From assembly GCA_027083925.1 (NCBI GenBank), contig JALWMK010000122.1:34955-98954 (forward strand): a DNA stretch of 64,000 nucleotides, in the 5' to 3' direction. Position numbers and translations under genes: made by a program. Below, piece after piece: positions 63,725 through 64,000 of the stretch. The notes below the pieces were generated by a model, which saw nothing but the letters and a program-made list of their open reading frames with translations, had not been told where the DNA came from and did not search any database. How positions within the stretch are numbered: the stretch's first letter is position 1; every line of letters begins with the position of its first letter. This DNA is from Sedimenticola sp. Lineage in GTDB: Bacteria; Pseudomonadota; Gammaproteobacteria; Chromatiales; Chromatiaceae.

Positions 63725-63744
63725 CCTGATCCGACGGATTCAGG
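63725..63744. repeat. 20-bp palindromic repeat, copy D
   Basis: CCTGATCCGACGGATTCAGG matches copies B and C at nearly all positions. It lies immediately after the prs terminator and 21 bases before the rplY start codon. Confidence 0.6.
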
Positions 63745-63765
63745 TTTTACTCTCAGGAGAGAATA

Positions 63766-64000
63766 ATGTCAGATATATTTACTATTCAAGCTGTTGTCCG
63801 CAACGATGGGGGGAAGGGTGCGAGCCGCCGCCTGCGTCGTGAAGGCCTGGTACCAGGCATCATCTATGGTGGCGGAAAAAATCCCGAAATGATCGCTGCC
63901 GCACATAACAAGCTGGCGCAGCATCTGGAACACGAAGCCTTTTACTCATCCATTGTTGAAGTGGAAGTAGATGGAAAGAAGCAGCGCGTGGTTCTCAAGG
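63766..64000 (+). CDS. rplY: 50S ribosomal protein L25 (Ctc/TL5 type), 3' end missing
   Basis: The visible 78 codons read MSDIFTIQAVVRNDGGKGAS then RRLRREGLVPGIIYGGGKNP, the conserved L25 5S-rRNA-binding fold. An AGGAG ribosome site precedes the ATG. The gene runs off the right window edge, so it cannot be told whether it is the short L25 or the longer Ctc form with an extra C-terminal domain; the latter is usual after prs in this class. Confidence 0.93.
   Translation, partial: MSDIFTIQAVVRNDGGKGASRRLRREGLVPGIIYGGGKNPEMIAAAHNKLAQHLEHEAFYSSIVEVEVDGKKQRVVLK

Overview
The window is chromosomal DNA from a gammaproteobacterium. The gene order is that of non-enteric members of the class: DUF484-xerC, hslVU-DUF971-ubiE-ubiJ-ubiB, gpmI-envC-ctpA divergent from yibN-secB-gpsA, ntrB-ntrC, and a fused rif/str/S10/spc/alpha ribosomal supercluster entered through tRNA-Tyr/Gly/Thr-tufB-tRNA-Trp-secE-nusG. 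A class III (oxygen-sensitive) ribonucleotide reductase points to life with anoxic phases. A persulfide-sensor-like ArsR regulator near a rhodanese hints at sulfur metabolism. A sulfur-oxidising Chromatiales-type host is my inference, not proven.

Layout. 1-4.6 kb: the end of a DUF484 gene, xerC, then an anaerobic RNR cassette. This cassette has FNR-like and NrdR-like sites, a 257-bp inverted-repeat element in the leader, nrdD without its radical domain, a separate 54-residue glycyl-radical ORF, and nrdG. 5-10.8 kb: hslV, hslU, a DUF971 gene and the ubiquinone genes ubiE, ubiJ and ubiB. 10.7-16.9 kb (minus strand): an unknown membrane-anchored protein, a DJ-1 family gene, ctpA, envC and gpmI. 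17.1-22.4 kb (mostly plus): the ArsR-type regulator, yibN, secB, gpsA, trmL (minus), a class-1B-like pyrD and a cNMP/HDOD protein. 22.4-27.2 kb (minus): an unknown 132-aa protein, ntrC, ntrB, a DUF4124 protein with an Asp/Pro/Phe repeat, and a SAM hydrolase. 27.3-59.8 kb (minus): the translation/transcription supercluster from tRNA-Tyr to rplQ, with both tuf copies, rpoB, rpoC, rpoA, secE and secY. 60-64 kb (plus): a TPR lipoprotein, ispE, tRNA-Gln, prs and the start of rplY.

Most of the window is ordinary housekeeping sequence. The most interesting points are the split glycyl-radical RNR and the mobile-element insertion between its apparent control region and its coding region, the SqrR/BigR-like regulator, a family of 20-bp palindromes, a 24-residue membrane mini-ORF, a terminator-like hairpin in an unusually long rpsN-rpsH spacer, the ispE/tRNA-Gln overlap and the exact end-points of identity between the two tuf genes. 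I saw no CRISPR array, prophage, toxin-antitoxin or defence system.
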